In this document: positions 10,539 to 21,248 of the stretch, piece after piece
Layout: each line of letters starts with the position of its first letter
Position numbering within the stretch: the first letter of the stretch is position 1
DNA from: Allium sativum
Taxonomy: Eukaryota > Streptophyta > Magnoliopsida > Asparagales > Amaryllidaceae
DNA length: 64,000 nucleotides
Direction: 5' to 3'
Assembly: GCA_030737875.1 (NCBI GenBank)
Contig: CM060912.1
Coordinates: forward strand, 884,763,199 to 884,827,198
Notes under the pieces: generated by a model
Databases searched by the model: none
What the model saw: only the letters and a program-made list of their open reading frames with translations
What the model was told of the DNA's origin: nothing
Program-made: the position numbers and the translations under genes

Positions 10539-12524
10539 TAGAAGATCAGTTTGGATCTGCCATGCCAATCCGAAACTATCACCTTTTCAATCGGCCATGT
10601 CGATCTGAGGTAAAACCCACCAAGTTCGGCATTTGAACCAAATAATTTTTTTGTACTCCATCAATACGATAAATCTCACGTGTCGATGCACGTGAACAGA
10701 CTAATTTGACTCGACAACGTGCGCGACTAGAGCGAATAACGAGTTGTGCGTTAACGACTTGTGCTTTTACAACCACATGCAGGAGCCGACGAGTTGATAT
10801 ATGTGACTGAATGAAAAATATACTCGACCTCTTGACTTAACGTGGTTAGAGTAGTTACCTGCAACTGTTAGGATTCTCAACCAAAAGCTTTTGGTTCGAC
10901 GAATGCAATCAGGGATAATCAGAAGTGCGCTTGACTATTGATATGAACAAAAAAGGCTCAAGTGTCATGACTATTCAAAAGGACATTGACTGTTCATCAT
11001 CATAATTTTTGTGAAAATGGCTATTTCTATAGTAGTGACACTAATGAGAATATATGGCTCAACTCGTCCACAATGCAATGTACTTTGGGGGAAGGAATGT
11101 TGACTAACCTTTTGACAAGGCTATCACTTTCTTGAACTTTCACAGTCAAAACATTAAAGACTCGAATGCAACTGAGCTCAAATCCTAAGTGGTTAAGGAC
11201 AAGCCATTTCGATTCGTCTGAGTCTTGGATCGCCAGGGTCAAATACTCCAGTTTATCATGCCTTCAGTTTGGCTAAGGCACATGAGTCTGACTTCCCCAA
11301 ACCACACAACTCTAGATGGGCACGGATGCTCAAATCCAGATCGACATCATTTTCTATTTAGCATGAGCACTTCATCTTGGTTTAATACATTCTCATTCCA
11401 ATATTCTTTATGCTCGAAATCCTTGAATCAGTCTCATGGAATCATGCCACACTTCCTTTGTTCGGTTCAGCATGACATCGGATCAGCATGACGTATGCCA
11501 AACCTGGATAGGTTACATGGGTGACGTTTCCCACTCCGTTGCACCACTCCACCCTTTACTCCTCCACTTCTACTTTCCCATCCACTCTACCAGATGAACG
11601 GGTTACGTACTATGCCTATGAATTCCACATTAAAAGATCATTAAAGGACTTCTTCTTCAACTTTTTGTGCTACTTATTCACTGTATTCGGTTGTACTTGG
11701 GATTACATCAATTCCACATATTGCAATCGTCAAATTAGTGAAAAAATAGTGAAAATCATGAAGTGACTTAAGCATATTCAAACCAAACCGCTCTAATTTT
11801 CATGTCTTCCCTTTTTAATGTATTTTCTTTTAATTCTTATTCCCTACTCTCAAACCTTTGGGGTGTTGAACGATTTTGGGTGTATACATTCATATTTTTA
11901 GGTTTCATGATATTTGTTGAGAACTTTGCAAATTTTTAAATATATTTCTACAAATGTTTGAATGCAAAAAAGATTAAAATAATTTGTTTTAATTATAGAA
12001 AGATACGATTATCATTCAGATTCAATTTTCCATAGAAAGATAATTAGCTTTTACCCAAACTAAAAATAATGTGTAATTTAAAACATGATTTTATAAATGA
12101 TTTCTATGTACCAATTTTGAAAATAATTAAAAACCAAATTTCCACTATTATAATTACCAGATAAATTGGTGCATCATTGTGGTCGTTTAGATCATCTTCA
12201 TTCACGAGAAAAAATTATAGTAAACTAAAGCAAGTCTTTTAAGTATTATAAATGATAGATAAAATTACATTTCTTTTAATATTAAAAATCTTAGTTAGTT
12301 TCCTCTTCTCCTCTATTTTCTTGCAAACATGTTTACGTCAAAAATGACACAAATACCCGTAAAATCGATTGAAAGCAACGGTTCTAGTAAAAAAAAGCAG
12401 AAGTAGTAAGGAAGATAATATTTATAGTGGTTTGACATAATCTTCGACCTATATCCACCTTAATATTTGTTATCAATTGCTTTCTCTTTGGATTACAGCT
12501 AAGTTTATCAGATCTAACCATGAT
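10539..12524. other. Unassigned AT-rich region
   Basis: No recognisable gene. The left part (10550-11500) has moderate GC, two nearby CACGTG cores at about 10677-10692 (possible G-boxes), and short unrecognised frames (minus 10579-10776; plus 11225-11491). From about 11800 it is very AT-rich. The last 180 bases (TTTATAGTGG, CTTCGACCTATATCCACC, TCTCTTTGGATTACAG) resemble motifs I associate with plant copia LTRs, and the DNA right of element D (26525-26720) has a minus-strand CTATAAATACT box. D may thus have landed inside an old copia LTR; this is weak inference. Confidence 0.3.
12520..12524. repeat. Target-site duplication, left (element D)
   Basis: ATGAT immediately before the 5' LTR, repeated exactly at 26525-26529 after the 3' LTR. 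Confidence 0.93.
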
Positions 12525-13428
12525 TGTAATGACCCGCGCTGGCAGAGGTATTATGATTAATTTATTTAATTGTATAAATGGTGGGTTAGTGAATTACATG
12601 GTCGTTGAATAAAATATTGGTGAATATTTAATTAAATAATAAATTAAATAATATATTTAATTCTGAAATAATCAGAATTGGCTGAAATGATGATATGGGG
12701 TGAACCGGATCATCTGTGATATTTAATTCAGCTTGGAATTGAATTTGAATAACGAACATATTCAATCGTCGACAGTTGAACGCATAGTTTATAATATAAT
12801 TATAAACGAGCTCGAAATGGCACTGCAGTTCGTAATTTGGCGATTCGAACTTCAACTGAATGTACATGATTCGTTTTAAATCGGATTTCTGTGAAACAAG
12901 AAACGTACGGAGCTGGTGGAGTATATCTTTCTAGTGGAAGAGAAAAATCGGGATTTCGTCGTGTAAATTTTGATTTTTGTCCAAATCAAATATTCAGAAA
13001 AACAACGGTATATTCGTTCGTGGCCATAACGGTTATTTCAAAATAACTAGATATCGTGTGTGAATTTAAACAAGGTTCTTTTGGGACAAAACGATAATTT
13101 GATTTTTAGAATTTTACTGTAATTTTTAATTAATTAAATAAGTAACTTTTTATTTGGAGTATTTTGCACCCTGTAATCAATATTTTGGGATTTCATAGAA
13201 TAAGCTAATCTACCGGTATTATTATATTTTCGGCACCATGACGCAATGCTTGTCACGACGATAATGTTATTTATGTCCATAGCAGTTTATACATAAACGA
13301 AATTTTACGTAAAAGGGTCCCTAATAGCTGCGTAAAACATGGGCACCTACACTCCACGTTTTCATTTAAAATATGTGAGTTTTGGGCCCTTCACGTCTAA
13401 GATACAAGATCTGGGGCTTTTACTTCTC

Positions 13429-13437
13429 TATATAAAA
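13429..13437 (+). promoter_or_regulatory. TATA box, element D promoter (5' LTR)
   Basis: TATATAAAA about 0.9 kb into the LTR, repeated as TATATAAAAAG at 22154-22164 in the 3' LTR. RNA starting about 30 bp downstream would carry about 4.3 kb of LTR before the primer site. Confidence 0.6.
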
Positions 13438-13699
13438 CGAACGTGGACATCCTCTCTATCACAAAATCAAACAGAAGACGTGTCTTGAATTACTTCACGC
13501 CTAAACTACCTACCACAACTACCCCTAAGTTACTTAAGCGTTAAGTATCAGCTCCTTGTATATTTATAGCTTGAGACTCGTCGTTTTTTTTCCTTTCAGC
13601 AAATTCGAAACTGAGATATCAAAACAAAACTCAAGCAAATTGTTGGGACTTCAATCTTCTCTCAGCTAATGTGGCTGTTCTGTTTTCAAAGATGAAAGC

Positions 13700-14560
13700 A
13701 AATCAGACCTCGCGTTAAAAATATATGTATATTGTATTTGACATAGAGACGCTGTGGCATGGATGAGCTCGAGTTTCAGTTGTGGGATGAGGCGGCTACT
13801 GTTGGAAGGCCATGAGGACGTGTTTCTGTGAAGCGTGCGGGTTAAACATTTGGAGGTGGTTCGGGTTCAAGCATCTTGCTACCTTGCTGAAGTGAGTACC
13901 GTTCGAAGGGGGAGTACTGGCAGGTTATGCATGGTAGGAGGGGTGTGCATGGTTATAGCCTACAGGGAGGGGGCGCTGTAGTTATTAAATGAACCAAAAT
14001 GTTTTGGGTTTTAAATGAATGAACGGTGGGGGATGTGTGAGTGATGTTCTGTAGAAGAGGGACTGGATCGTGAATGAAAACTGGAAGAAGGAAATACTGG
14101 AACTCGCAGTTGTCGAGTAGGATGGGGCGGATGTACCTGTGTTGATAATGAAGTGACTAAAGAGTGATTTAGTTAAAAGGGTGATGGGAAAGCATAGTTC
14201 ATTGCTGAGTTAAGGACGTGAAGAATGGGTTTGAAAATGACAGAGGAAAAAGGTGGCAACCGTTTACTATCGGCATTGAGAGGTGAGGACGTGTTCAACA
14301 GGGTGGGTTCAGGGAAATTGCATGAAACAGTGGGGAGGGGAGTGCTGTTAAAACAGTGGAAGTATATAGCGTTCAAAGTAACAGGAGAGGTTCGGTTTTC
14401 AAGGGGAATGTGAACGGTGACTTTAGTTTGCAAAACAATGGTGAATGGATCAAAGGAGATGATCGACAGTATGTGTTTGGGAATACTAGAACCTGCGTTG
14501 AACTAATGAAAAGGAAGAAGAAGAGTGCGAGTTCGGGTATGGGTTGGTAAGATAATAAAG
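13700..14560 (+). other. G-rich gene-like stretch in LTR D
   Basis: Base composition shifts to G-rich with exon-like sequence such as GGATGAGCTCGAGTTTCAG; the 3' LTR repeats it at 22430-23280. Frames are short and broken, and I recognise no protein. Comparable blocks follow the TATA region in B (36590-36990, 42540-42930) and C (56890-57260). It may be a captured gene fragment or a leader exon. Confidence 0.4.
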
Positions 14561-15364
14561 ATGGGCCGGTGAGTAAAGTTAAGGCCCAATACCATTTAGT
14601 TAAGTTTTATTTAAATTTGAAGTGTGTATTTACTTTGTTTTATCGTATCTTATTCATACGATATCAGAATTCAACGAAACAAGATCCGTTAGGATCACAT
14701 GGACGGGAGCAACACAATGGAAATGACCGGAAGTGAATCCGAGCAGGTTACAATTTATGGCGAAATAAATTGTCCGACTGAATCAAATAACGCAAACCTT
14801 TATTTAACGATTAACGCGCCAATGTAAGTAAATCTCACCAACTCTGAACAGTTTATATTTTCATGTTGTATTTTTAGAACTGTTAGATATTGGCTGATTG
14901 ACTGTGTGTTGATTGTTTGATTGAACTACTAGTCAGTTAGTTGAATTTCTATATTGATTCTGTTTAACAGAATATATCATATGGAACTGAAAAGTGATGT
15001 TATCTATATTGTTTAACATCTGTGATGCAGGGAAACAGGTTGGAGGAATCCAACTGGATTCCTCAACATTTATTTTACTGTTTTCATATATTGTGATATA
15101 TGATGTGTTATATAATCTGTTATGGATTATGGGTGTTAGAATGATGTTGATCATTGTTATTCGATATTCTAAATATCATAAAAGCCCTTAGGATGTAAAA
15201 AGAATTATTTCAATGTATATTGAAATAAAGGGATTTCATAAAATCAACAGATTTTATAAAAGGAAATATTTCGAAAGTAAATAAAAGGGAAAAATGTTTT
15301 TAAAACGATTAGAGTTTTATAAAAGGGAAATCATTTGTAAAGTGGAGAACTGTTACTAAAAGTA

Positions 15365-15975
15365 AATCTTCATAAATGAATAGTTTATTCGAATAGAATA
15401 AAGAAGTTAATCGATGTTAGTTTAATCGATTAGATAAAGTTAAAAGGAGTTAGTCGATGTTAGTTAATCAATTAGAGAATAAAGTTAAAAGGAGTTAATC
15501 GATGTTAGTTTAATCGATTAGAGAATAAAGTTAAAAGGAGCTAATCAATGTTAGTTTAATCGATTAGAGTTAAAGAAAAGAGTTAATCGAATGTAGTTTA
15601 TTCGAATAGAAGCAAAATAGTTAATCGAATATAGTTTATTCAAATAGAAGCAAAGGAGTTAATCGAATATAGTTTATTCGAAGAAAGTAAAAGGAGTTAT
15701 CGAATATAGTTTATTCGAAAGGAGTTAAGTGAAATGGAGTTAATCCAATAGTGTTAGTCCAATAGAGTTAACCGATGTTAGTTTAATCGATTAGAGTTAA
15801 AGGAGTTAATCGATGTTAGTTTAATCGATTAGAGTTAAAGTAAAAGGAGCTAAATCGATGTTAGTTTAATCAATTAGAGTTAAAGTAAAAGGAGTTAATC
15901 GGTGTTAGTAAATCGAATAGAGTTAAGTGAAAGGAGTCAATCGAATATAGCTATTCGAAGGAGGGTTAAGTAAGG
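15365..15975 (+). repeat. Hairpin minisatellite in LTR D (5' copy)
   Basis: About fifteen units of roughly 30-38 bp. Each holds a small inverted repeat such as TAATCGAT...ATCGATTA or ATCGAATA...TATTCGAA, joined by AAGTTAAAAGGAG-type spacers. Arms differ between units but remain complementary. The 3' LTR has the same array at 24105-24690. Confidence 0.88.
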
Positions 15976-16128
15976 AAGTTAGTAAAAGGAATATAAAGTG
16001 AACTTTGCCTATTTCAAAGTTAGAAATGTTGTTCGGTTAAGGTCTGAGAGGTAGTTCTACCCCAACTTGATTGGCTTCGTTTTAACTAAGGAATAGTTAA
16101 GGTTTGGCAGTAAAGGAAATGGTTTGAG

Positions 16129-16170
16129 TTGGCATCACGATGGTTTGTTTAAACATCTGCCTAAGTCCAA
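16129..16170 (+). other. Hairpin H3 (LTR D)
   Basis: Outer arms TTGG (16129-16132) / CCAA (16167-16170) and inner GATG (16139-16142) / CATC (16154-16157) with TTT/AAA continuing inward. It corresponds to 20172-20216 in the interior and to hairpins in B and C. Confidence 0.5.
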
Positions 16171-17290
16171 TGAAGAAGCTTTGGAAATGTTTTCCAAAGA
16201 AGAAACCAGAAATGTTTTCTAATAAAGAAAACAAGAAATGGAAATGTTTTCCATTGTTAATAACGTATATTTTCCCAATTTAGAAAATAAGGAATATTGA
16301 ACATAGGGAAACAGGAGATAAGTAAATTAATGAAATAAAGAGATAAATGTTGAATGATGTTTGATCGATATAATTTCCATTTGGAAATATTATCGTTGTT
16401 TGCACGCTTGTTTTTATGCGATAGTTAAATCACAGACTATCGAAGTTTTGACCATTTTAACGTTGTTAATATGGAGAGACCGGTTGGATTAATATCCAAA
16501 GAACCACTCTGTATTGGCATAAGCGTTGCGAATCATATATGCCAAAGGAAATTGAAGACGGAGTTATGCAAGGGCTATCCTGTTTACAGAATAGTGCCTT
16601 CGGTTCATCCTGTTCCTGGATGACTTGTATGGACGGATGTCTGACAGAGTATCTCCAGACGATCACGTATATTGATTTCTCCAACTGTACCAAGAATGGA
16701 AGCGGAGAAGGAAACTTCTTTTAGCTAACACATAATGTATGGTTGAGGACGTCAATCGATGATTTGATGGATTTGATGGATTTGATGATGTGACATTCAA
16801 AGTGAATCTGATGTGATGATAAGCATAGCTTCTAGCCTCACATCCGGTAAATGACAGAAATCGGGCAGGCAACATGGCTAAGTCGGTCGCACCGAAGTAG
16901 GGTGTATAATCACCTGATCTAGAGTTTCATTTACTTCCAAAAATATATTGTTGATGCTGTCTCATTCGGGAAACGGTTGCTGATCCCAGCCATTGGTGAT
17001 AGACATTCGATACGCTCAAGCGAAATGAGTGGTCGGTCATGTGTGGCTGGGTTGCAAGATGTTCTTGTTGAACCCAGTGTATTCCTCTCTAGAGGTACAC
17101 TAGCGAAAGGTGGTTTCATACCTTGTCATAGTTGGAAATCCATTACCCAATACGTGCTTGCAGTTTTGATTGTATACTATATATGTTGAACGTGAGATGA
17201 AAGCGTTTCTGCTAGATGATTATATATATACTGTGGTTGATAGACGTTATTATAATATCAAAAGGTTTTTGATATAAAGATAATTTGGAT

Positions 17291-17338
17291 TCTCATAAGG
17301 GAAAAACCCGTTCCGTTATGCGGCGTAGTCTTATGAGA
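17291..17338 (+). other. Hairpin H2 with outer stem (LTR D)
   Basis: Outer arms TCTCATAAG (17291-17299) / CTTATGAGA (17330-17338); inner CCG/CGG around TTATG inside the motif ACCCGTTCCG...CGGCGTAGTC. The 3' LTR keeps it at 26006-26053. B (41149-41178) and C (62098-62128) have the inner part with covarying bases. Confidence 0.6.
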
Positions 17339-17805
17339 TATCGTTTACTTGTTCGAACTGTTTTTAAACTGTTTTACTCATACCAGTCCCATGACTGAGC
17401 CGGAGTTTACTTTGTTGTTTTCCCTAAACTCTTGGGTGCCTAAATTTGTATGGGCAGTCAAGTAGTCGGGATTTACAGATATACTGGAAGAGATTGGAGC
17501 AGGAGGCTTCAGGATCATATAGCTATAGTTATTTCCGCTGTGTTGTAAGTGTTGTACTCTGATAATGATATGTATATTCAAGTACAGATGTATATTTCAA
17601 GTTATGTTATGAAATATATTTATTCGTTCCGCTGTGAGATTCGTGTTACTCTGATGTTGTGTTCTTCTTCTATTCTAATTTTCTATCTTATCTTTCCTCA
17701 CCTTCTAATTTCTTTCACTAATTACCAGGATTTTCAGATGTTTTGGTTATCGACATCGTGTTTATGTCGATAACCAAAGTCGCTCAAAATTCGGGTCGTT
17801 ATAGT

Positions 17806-17817
17806 TGGTATCAGAGC
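17806..17817 (+). other. Primer binding site, initiator-Met tRNA (element D)
   Basis: TGGTATCAGAGC, two bases after the LTR end at 17803. Confidence 0.95.
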
Positions 17818-18579
17818 TTAAGTTAAGAATTTACTTGGCTCTGTAGCGTGACTCGGTAGAGATAGGGTTAGTAATACCCTAGACTGAGATTGAGTGTACA
17901 TATACGAGTGAACGTATTTGTATATGATTAAAAATAATTTTATATTGTGAAGATTTATTGGTTGAGTAGTTTATGAGTTCTGGTTAATCAGTTTGATCCA
18001 CTGTATCGGTAGGAGTAAATAAACACTTGAATACGATGAACCGTCATGGTATGTTTTGAAAAGAGGGTAAACAAAATAGTTTACCCAACGTATATTTTGG
18101 TATATATTGGATATATTGGTTGTTATTATAATCGAGTAAGATTATAAATTAAATGGTTATGTAAATAACCAGTCAAAATTCATATAAGTGAAATACGTGA
18201 AATCAGATGAGTTAAATCCGAAACTTAAACCAGAAATTGAATTAAAATTCTGGAAAATTGGACAAGTGTTTGTAAATGTATTTGGATTAAAAATAAGGAA
18301 AATTTAAGATCCTGGGTGATTTTAAATTGTTTTACAAGCAGTGTGAATTATATTTTGAAATGAATTTCAAAGTGAAAATGTTTAGAAAAGGTTTTATAGT
18401 ATTGAACTCACTTCGATCGCTGGAAAATAGATTCTGATGATGACAGCTGCATCATCAGTATTCATTTTCGAGTGTAAGTGATGAATTACTACCAAAGATA
18501 CTGTTTTGAAATTGTTTTGGGAAAGACAAGTTGTGTTGAATTTCAAATGGGATTTATAATAAAGAATGAGTAAAGAAAG

Positions 18580-19420
18580 TTTGAAAAGGAATTAGGATAA
18601 GGGAAGTTCGAACATAGAATGTAAATAAGAAAATTCAAAGGGGATTTGAATATAGAAAATTCAAAGGGAGTTTGAATATATGAAATTCAATGGAATTGAA
18701 ATAGAGTTTGAATATAGAAATTCAAATGAAATTCAAATATAGAATTTAAATATAGAAAATATAAAGGAATTCAAATATAGGATTTGAATATCGAAAGTGA
18801 AATGAAATTTGAATAAAGAAGATTCAAATAGAATTGAAATTGAAATTTGAATATAGAAGATTCAAAGGGAATTGAAATGAAATAAAGAGAATTCAAATGG
18901 AATTTGAATATAGAAATTCAAATGGAATTTGGAAATAGATTTGAGATGAAATTCAAATATAGAATTTGAATAAGAGAATTGAAATAGGAATTGAATATAG
19001 AAATTCAAAGGGAGTTTGAATATATGAAATTCAATGGAAGTGATATAGAATTTGAATAGAGGAAATTCGAATATAGAAATCGAATAGAATTTGACATATG
19101 AGAAATCGAATAGAATTTGACATATGAGAAATCGAATAGAATTTGACATAAGAGAAATCGAATAGAATTTGAATAAGAGAAGTGACATAGAAATTGAATA
19201 AAGGATTTGAAAAGGGATTTGAATATTTGTAATTCAAATTGAACATAGAAATTTAAAGGAGTTTAAATATATGAAATTCAAATAGAATTTGAATTAGGAA
19301 AATTCAATTAGAGTTAAAAAGGAATTTGAATATAGGATTCAAATAGAATTCAAATGGAATTTGAATATAGCATTCAAAAGGAGGTTTGAGGATTTATATT
19401 CGAAATCGAATATGAAACCT
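18580..19420 (+). repeat. GAATTTGAATATAGAAATTC-type minisatellite
   Basis: Dozens of diverged units of about 20-30 bp alternating ATTTGAAT and ATTCAAAT, i.e. short inverted pairs. Locally it is a regular run such as GAATAGAATTTGACATATGA repeated three times near 19080-19160. Confidence 0.85.
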
Positions 19421-19674
19421 GAGTTTGAAAGGATAGAATTTGATTTGTTTATAAGTAAGTTAAAATATATTTGAACATGTTATACTTAAATATGAAAGTG
19501 AAATGGGCAAACCAGTAATTTGAAAATCACTTAACGAGCTAAGTTAAAATGATTGGAGTAAGTTGGAATGAATTAGAAATGTATGGATATACATGAGATA
19601 GGTATGGATAAGGTATGAAGGTATATAAATAGAATGCTCGACGAAAAGGTATGTATTTAATTCATATATGAGAT

Positions 19675-19830
19675 TTTATGCGCCGTATCGGCTAGCCGCT
19701 TGGCTTTTCTTTTCCTTTTTGATTGGAAAAGGCCTGTGTGGTAGTTTGGGGATTTTCCCGATGCTCCCGATACAAAGGAGGTTATGGCGATTTTTTTTCC
19801 GGGAATTTAAGGAATTGGAATATTTTTAAG
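19675..19830 (+). repeat. Duplicated interior block, copy 1 (element D)
   Basis: It contains GCCGTATCGGCTAGCCGCTTGGC, a GGCCTGTGTGG stretch, GATACAAAGGAGG and GGAATATTTTTAAGAT. A diverged copy with the same motif order lies at 20925-21065, about 1.25 kb downstream. Confidence 0.7.
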
Positions 19831-20171
19831 ATGATTTGATAGTTAGAAATCAACGTATCGATATATATATATATAAGTCGATAAGGAAACGAACTTAGGA
19901 ATAGAATAGTATAATCAAAAGGGAAGACTAAGAATAAAATCTAGTAAGAATAGAAAGAGGAAGTTTATACGTATATAAAAGTGAATAAGTAGTTGTATGG
20001 TATTGATTTTTCGAGTAAGTAGTCATATCTGTTTTGATGTTATAAATGTTATTCAGTCAAGGTCTGAGAGGTAGTTATACCCCAACTTGATTGATTTCAT
20101 TTTAAACAAATAAACAGTAAGATTTCAGGCTCAAAGAGCAATGTTGAATAAGAGTTAGTTGAATATAGTAT

Positions 20172-20216
20172 TTGGGTTGTCGTAACGATGTTTTACACAA
20201 CATCTGTTTTAACCAA
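20172..20216 (+). other. Hairpin H3 (interior copy, element D)
   Basis: Inner arms GATGTT (20187-20192) / AACATC (20199-20204), partly paired outer arms GGTT/AACC. A diverged repeat of the LTR hairpin at 16129-16170. Confidence 0.5.
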
Positions 20217-20924
20217 ATAAATGTAACCTTGGGAATAGAATAATAAATATTTCCTAAATATAGAAATAAACGAGATCAGAAAAGAGATAAGTAATTGGAG
20301 TATTTTCCAATTATAAATAGCATATATTTTCTGAAGTTTAGAAAATAAAGGAGGGCGATATTCGGAAATGTTTTCCAAATAACATAAAAGGCCAATATGG
20401 TTATTGAAAATATTTGGTTAACAAATATTGATAAAGAAATAGAGAAGTGATTTAACTAATGGAATATTGATTATGGGCTCAGTTGAATTTCAAAAAAAAG
20501 AAAATTTGATTTTTGAAAAAGTAAACTGTTTAAAATTCCCAGGAAGAGACTGTTTGAATTAAGAACAAATTTAAATAGAAGTTTGTGAATGTAAGCTGAA
20601 ATTGAATTGAAAACAGTTAAGTGAAAACTGAATGGAGATAGAACGATATCAAGAAAAATTTATTCTTGAATAAAATTGGATTGTCGAGATAGGAATCTGA
20701 AATGAAAATTGGATTGGGAAGTTAAGAGTTTGAAATCGAAAATGGAACTCGAATTTGAAATAAAAATTCGACTTAGGATATAAGCGAATGGTTGTGTCGT
20801 GGATAAAAGCAGATGGGGATTTGATTGGAATGATCCTTGTATCCGCTGAAGTGATAACAGGTGGAAAGGGTATAATGATATATCGACAAAAAGGTACAAG
20901 TTTATATTTCTATTGGATATAAGA

Positions 20925-21065
20925 TTTATGAGCCGAATTGGCAAGCCGCTTGGCTATTTGGTTTTCTTTTGAGTTGGAGATGGCCCAGAGAGGCAAGTTG
21001 GAGTTTAACCGATTGACCAGTACAAAGGAGGTGCTGGCGAAATTTTTCGAAGACTTAAGGCGTTA
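20925..21065 (+). repeat. Duplicated interior block, copy 2 (element D)
   Basis: GCCGAATTGGCAAGCCGCTTGGC, ATGGCCCAGAGAGG, GTACAAAGGAGG and GAATATTTTCAAGAT in the same order as 19675-19830. CAAAGGAGGTNNTGGCGA is the best-kept part. Confidence 0.7.
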
Positions 21066-21235
21066 GAATATTTTCAAGATTTTTGAAAATTTTCGATAAT
21101 AGGAATTAATTAATAATTTAATTGAAATTAAATTGGTTCAGTTGAAACTGAAGTTAAGAAGTGAACAAATATGTTCTATCCAGTCGATAGGGTCGTCCTC
21201 TACCTTTTAGCAATTTCGAGGACGAAATTATTTTT

Positions 21236-21247
21236 AAGTGGGGAAGA
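21236..21247 (+). other. Polypurine tract (element D)
   Basis: AAGTGGGGAAGA directly before the 3' LTR, preceded by GAGGACGAAATTATTTTT, the usual Ty3/gypsy plus-strand primer context. Confidence 0.9.
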
Positions 21248-21248
21248 T

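Larger units (their letters stand above)
12525..17803 (+). mobile_element. 5' LTR of element D (5.28 kb)
   Basis: It starts TGTAATGACCCG and ends GGGTCGTTATA; the 3' copy ends GGGTCGTTACA, so the final CA has become TA here. Modules in order: early box shared with B, C and W (12813-13045), TATA box (13429), a G-rich gene-like stretch (13700-14560), a TCATACGATATC/GAATTCAACGAAAC box (14645-14700), a hairpin minisatellite (15365-15975), the H3 hairpin (16129-16170), the H2 hairpin (17291-17338), and the CAGTC...GACTG module (17379-17520). Short open frames (e.g. plus 14225-14413) have no recognisable product. Confidence 0.93.
17804..21248 (+). other. ORF-less interior of element D (3.4 kb)
   Basis: There is no frame with similarity to retroelement proteins. 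It contains an AT-rich hairpin minisatellite (18580-19420), a diverged copy of about 300 bp of the LTR (20040-20400, matching 16010-16330), and a duplicated block (19675-19830 and 20925-21065). It ends with ATTTCGAGGACGAAATTA and the polypurine tract. The long minus-strand frames around 18862-19246 are low-complexity readings of the repeat. Confidence 0.85.

Noticed and set aside
14225..14413. Overlapping plus frames in LTR D (14225-14413, 14356-14550) as an LTR-encoded protein
   Set aside because: Short, both LTRs differ at several codons without frame preference, and no motif is recognisable.
15365..15975. Repeat array as a CRISPR
   Set aside because: Units diverge, spacers are not unique, the sequence is a eukaryotic LTR and no cas-like gene exists.
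17806..17817. TGGTATCAGAGC sites read as tRNA genes
   Set aside because: Only the 12-base primer complement is present, next to each LTR; no cloverleaf follows.
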